Positions 6,678-8,763 of a stretch of DNA of 8,763 nucleotides are shown here, piece by piece. The notes beneath the pieces were generated by a model that saw only the letters and a program-made list of their open reading frames with translations, did no database searches and was not told the DNA's origin. Within the stretch, counting starts at the first letter, position 1. Every line of letters begins with the position of its first letter. The position numbers and the translations under genes are program-made. The stretch covers positions 1 through 8,763 of the forward strand of contig JABCSP010000079.1 of the NCBI GenBank assembly GCA_018238825.1, given 5' to 3'. Origin of the DNA: Candidatus Thorarchaeota archaeon. Lineage in GTDB: Archaea > Asgardarchaeota > Thorarchaeia > Thorarchaeales > Thorarchaeaceae.

Positions 6678-6974
6678 ATGATAAGTGGTGATATATTAGA
6701 AAACTTAGTTTTCTCAAAAGGCCTAAACAAGGTCGCTCTTGTGAAGAGAGATGGATACACCGTGATGCAAATCTCCCTTGGAAAAGGAGCCACGATTCCG
6801 GCCCATGTAGCGGGTCACTCTGCATTCTTCCTTGTTTTGAAAGGAAGGGCGATAATCACATCTGGGGACAAAGATGTCAAACTTGCACAGAATCAATTCA
6901 TCACAATGGAAGCAGATCAACAGAGAGGTATCTAAGCTCTGGAGGATTCAGTCATCTTAGGTGTAAGAAACTAG
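6678..6974 (+). pseudogene. Small cupin-domain protein interrupted by an in-frame TAA
   Basis: A single beta-barrel (cupin) domain. The first open part (6678-6935) encodes 85 residues ending EADQQRGI, then TAA at 6933-6935. The same frame goes straight on as ALEDSVILGVRN to a TAG at 6972-6974, which is the usual last strand of small cupins (often RALEDSVIL). One C-to-T change turning CAA (Gln) into TAA would explain this, so the protein was probably 98 residues. Cupin motif 1 is PAHVAGHSAFFLVLKG (41-56), keeping two His but lacking the usual Glu; the His of motif 2 is replaced around QQRG (81-84). Metal binding is therefore doubtful even in the restored protein. The shortened form could still fold poorly or act as a stub. 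A strong TATA box precedes the gene. Confidence 0.65.
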
Positions 6975-7064
6975 AACAATTTCCCATGGTCTGTTACCAA
7001 ACTCGGAATCTCTGAGCGATTCTTTCATTATCTAGTTAAGGTCACACTGGAAAAGGGAACCAAC

Positions 7065-7226
7065 ATGAGCGATTCAGACTCGATCACTATTCAGCGTGCA
7101 GAAACTCAAGATGCAGCAACTCTCACTGATATTTGCGTGAGAGCATTTCATAGTGACGTAGATTTTGGAACAGAGATAACTGAGGACCACCAGGCTATGA
7201 TTCGATTGATTGGAACTCTCGATTGA
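7065..7226 (+). pseudogene. N-terminal part of the frameshifted GNAT-OB fusion
   Basis: The ATG at 7065 opens a frame reading MSDSDSITIQRAETQDAATL and then a helix ending at AFHSDVDFGTEITE, the normal first strand and helices of a GNAT domain. From 7185 on this frame loses similarity (DHQAMIRLIGTLD) and stops at 7224-7226. The continuation of the domain is in the frame one base back, from 7184. AAAAGGGAAC just before the ATG is a weak ribosome-binding site. See the next entry for the rest of the protein. Confidence 0.7.
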
Positions 7227-7849
7227 TCACCAGCAACTTTGAACACTATTACAAGATATTGGAAAATGAGCGTGTGGTTGGTGGATTCATCTCAGGCACG
7301 CGTCGTAAAGGGTATCATGTTTGTGAGCGCATCTTTGTTGATCCCGATTACCAACATACAGGACTCGGATTGCGTGCATTCGACCTGGTATGGGACAAAT
7401 ACCCAGAAGCCCAGCTCTGGACACTAGGCACACCTGAATGGAATATCCGGACCAAGAACTTCTACGAAAAACTTGGCTTTGTTCAGATTGGTTTCACATA
7501 TGATGTGCCAGACTGGAGAGGTCGTTTCTATGAGAAAAAGATAACATCAGAAACACCACTTCAAGAAATTGGTGAGCTAAGGGATGGAATGAAGCAAGTA
7601 GTTGTAGAAGGGACCATCACAAAGAGATCCCCGCCAAGACATGTGACATCAAGAACGAGTGAAACACTAACGGTAACTGAGATTGAGTTATCGGACGACT
7701 CAGGTTCAATACCCGTTATTTTATGGAATGAACAAGAAAGTCAGATTCAATCGGACCGTATTCGTATTGAGAGTGGTTACGTGAAATCATACCGAGATGA
7801 GCTTCAGTTGAGTGTAGGCAAATGGGGATCGATTATCTCCCTTAGCTAA
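7184..7849 (+). CDS. GNAT acetyltransferase fused to an RPA-like OB-fold domain (main part)
   Basis: The frame opens at 7184 as GPPGYDSIDWNSRLITSNF, which continues the N-terminal piece exactly where a GNAT domain expects it; the TTG at 7223 is only the first formal start. Restored, the protein is about 261 residues. Numbering from 7223, the acetyl-CoA loop is QHTGLGLRA (44-52), followed by NIRTKNFYEKLGF (74-86). Residues about 120-208 form an OB fold: VVVEGTITKR, VTEIELSDDSGSIPVILW (151-168) and GYVKSYRDELQLSVGKWGSI (185-204), the pattern of archaeal RPA/single-stranded DNA-binding domains. The OB half would bind nucleic acid or protein and could bring the acetyltransferase to its target; the acceptor is unknown. 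One extra G at the GG near 7184 would restore the full frame. It converges with the small membrane gene nine bases on. Confidence 0.75.
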   Translation, partial: GPPGYDSIDWNSRLITSNFEHYYKILENERVVGGFISGTRRKGYHVCERIFVDPDYQHTGLGLRAFDLVWDKYPEAQLWTLGTPEWNIRTKNFYEKLGFVQIGFTYDVPDWRGRFYEKKITSETPLQEIGELRDGMKQVVVEGTITKRSPPRHVTSRTSETLTVTEIELSDDSGSIPVILWNEQESQIQSDRIRIESGYVKSYRDELQLSVGKWGSIISLS

Positions 7850-7858
7850 TTGCCTTGT

Positions 7859-8077
7859 CTATTCCTTCTTCTTTGTCATTTTGAAGTACATTAGTAATCC
7901 AATGAACCCTCCCATAAATCCACTAAGCAAGCCGCTGATGCCGTTATTTATTCCATTGGACAGCAGGTCAACTGGTAAAGGAATCAAGAAGTAATTCATG
8001 AGAAAACTCATGAGAAATCCCATTATCGCACCGATAATACCAGCTTTGAGTGATTCTTTCAAATTGTCTTCAGCCAT
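7859..8077 (-). CDS. Small two-helix membrane protein, function unknown
   Basis: 72 residues from the ATG at 8077; an in-frame TTG nine bases earlier is the less likely start. A charged N-terminus (AEDNLKESLK) precedes two membrane segments at about 12-34 and 43-65, both with small-residue packing motifs (GIIGAIMG at 13-20; GFMGGFIG at 53-60), joined by a short loop PLPVDLLSNGINN. The tail KMTKKKE is strongly basic and probably cytoplasmic, which gives both ends inside. Glycine-zipper pairs like these usually pack helices into dimers or larger assemblies. I do not recognise the family. No Shine-Dalgarno precedes the ATG; the box TTAAAAAG at about 8110-8117 on the minus strand is a possible promoter. 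It is divergent from the gene at 8236. Confidence 0.65.
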   Translation of the reverse strand: MAEDNLKESLKAGIIGAIMGFLMSFLMNYFLIPLPVDLLSNGINNGISGLLSGFMGGFIGLLMYFKMTKKKE

Positions 8078-8235
8078 TATTATCAACTGTGGTAAGTTTA
8101 TGGAAGGCTCTTTTTAATGTTACATCATCAAAATTATCAGTTGAGTGCAAACGAGTGGTGAATAACCCAAGAGAAGGATAGGCGGAAATTATTTTTAACT
8201 ACTACAAATTTTTGTAACGCTGGTGCTTCTTGGCA
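8078..8235. other. Divergent intergenic region with two promoters
   Basis: These 158 bases separate the small membrane gene from the carotenoid-type gene. They hold A/T-rich boxes for both directions (about 8110-8117 on the minus strand, 8193-8200 on the plus strand) and the palindrome at 8203-8216. No open frame or RNA gene is evident. Confidence 0.4.
8203..8216. promoter_or_regulatory. Palindrome TACAAATTTTTGTA before the last gene
   Basis: Six-base arms TACAAA/TTTGTA are separated by TT and end 20 bases before the ATG at 8236. The site lies between a possible TATA box (TTTTTAAC, 8193-8200) and the start codon, so a bound protein would block transcription start. It is an operator candidate by position only. 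Confidence 0.4.
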
Positions 8236-8763
8236 ATGCAATATGAAATAATACCTGAAGTTCTAGAATATCTTTCTACGCCTCTTACTTGGGCGATAGC
8301 AGAGATCCTTGCCCTTGTCCTCTTTCTTTACTGCTTGTCCGATGCAATGAAAAAAAGTGATGATAGAACACGGGTATTTCGAGTTCTCGAATTAATTGGT
8401 TTTGTCATATATGCAGGGCTCTTTGAAAATATAGGCGTATTGGGAAATGTCTATGATTATTCCTTAGACCGATTGATACTGGTAGGAGTTGTTCCACTCT
8501 CACTCCTAATGTTTGAAGCAGTAATTTTCTATTCAGCCTTACAATTTGCGGAAGCAATGAATTTCCACAAATGGGTAAGACCTTTCGTAGTTGGATTTCT
8601 AGGCGTGTTAATGGATCTAGCAATTGATCCCGTAGCAGTTTTTGACTTACATCTCGTAAATGGAGTACTGGAAGGAAGATGGAATTGGACTACCTATTAT
8701 GATGATATGCTATTTGGCATACCATTCTTCAATTTTGTCGGATGGTTCCTGTTGATGTTTTAC
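8236..8763 (+). CDS. DUF422/CruF-like carotenoid-biosynthesis membrane protein, cut by window end
   Basis: The first 176 residues are present and the frame is open to the last base, so the C-terminus lies outside. Membrane segments are at about 17-35, 50-68, 80-103, 113-131 and 160-176. Family landmarks in order are LFENIGVLGNVYDYS (62-76), VGVVPLSLLMFE (83-94), LMDLAIDPVAV (125-135) with its acidic pair, RWNWTTYY (148-155) and FGIPFFNFVGWF (160-171). Characterised relatives in haloarchaea and bacteria hydrate carotenoid intermediates (CruF; bisanhydrobacterioruberin hydratase), so a role in carotenoid or another polyprenyl pathway in the membrane is likely, but no other pathway gene is visible here. 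The start at 8236 has no Shine-Dalgarno. The HTH-fused relative at 2203-2991 shows the same motif order. Confidence 0.75.
   Translation, partial: MQYEIIPEVLEYLSTPLTWAIAEILALVLFLYCLSDAMKKSDDRTRVFRVLELIGFVIYAGLFENIGVLGNVYDYSLDRLILVGVVPLSLLMFEAVIFYSALQFAEAMNFHKWVRPFVVGFLGVLMDLAIDPVAVFDLHLVNGVLEGRWNWTTYYDDMLFGIPFFNFVGWFLLMFY

Noticed and set aside
7176..7190. Programmed -1 ribosomal frameshift
   Set aside because: No slippery heptamer or clear downstream structure is seen; a lost G in a short G run is simpler.
8405..8623. Minus-strand open frame of 72 codons inside the last gene
   Set aside because: It is a shadow of the DUF422-type frame on the plus strand, whose motifs are clear.
1..8763. tRNA, rRNA, riboswitch, insertion sequence or CRISPR array
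   Set aside because: No cloverleaf, conserved RNA core, transposase frame, terminal inverted repeats or repeat-spacer array was seen on either strand by eye.

Overview
The window looks archaeal. Most genes have an A/T-rich TATA-like box whose centre lies about 25-40 bases before the start codon and little or no Shine-Dalgarno sequence, which implies leaderless or short-leader transcripts. There is also a decayed surface-protein tail of the archaeal type (Thr-rich stalk, one membrane helix, short basic end), an archaeal RPA-like OB domain and two membrane proteins of the DUF422/carotenoid-biosynthesis type. The style (moderate GC, many AGA codons, Thr-rich stalks, mixed archaeal and bacterial-type genes) recalls Asgard archaea such as Thorarchaeota, but no marker gene here settles this.

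Layout: 1-1081 (+) is an opine dehydrogenase-family gene lacking its nucleotide-binding N-terminus in the readable frame. 1161-2138 and 2203-2991 (both -) are a tandem GNAT acetyltransferase and a fusion of a DNA-binding helix-turn-helix with a DUF422-like membrane domain. A 136-base divergent promoter region rich in repeats separates the latter from 3128-4942 (+), a two-gene operon of nucleoside hydrolase and ribokinase-type sugar kinase, ending near a hairpin. 5093-5740 (+) is an orphan SAM-methyltransferase-like protein. 5745-6014 (-) is the remnant of a surface-anchored protein. 6075-6617 (+) is an isoprenylcysteine/phospholipid methyltransferase-type membrane enzyme. 6678-6974 (+) is a cupin cut by an in-frame TAA. 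7065-7849 (+) is a GNAT domain fused to an RPA-like OB fold and broken by a one-base frameshift. 7859-8077 (-) is a small two-helix membrane protein. 8236 to the window end (+) is a second, conventional DUF422-type carotenoid-pathway protein, cut by the window edge.

The one clear pathway is nucleoside salvage: the hydrolase releases ribose and the kinase phosphorylates it. The rest is accessory. The most unusual items are the HTH-membrane fusion, which looks like a one-component membrane-bound regulator built on a carotenoid-enzyme scaffold, and the acetyltransferase-OB fusion. Four genes in 8.7 kb show a missing frame, a frameshift or stops, so either the sequence contains small errors or this is a region of gene decay.
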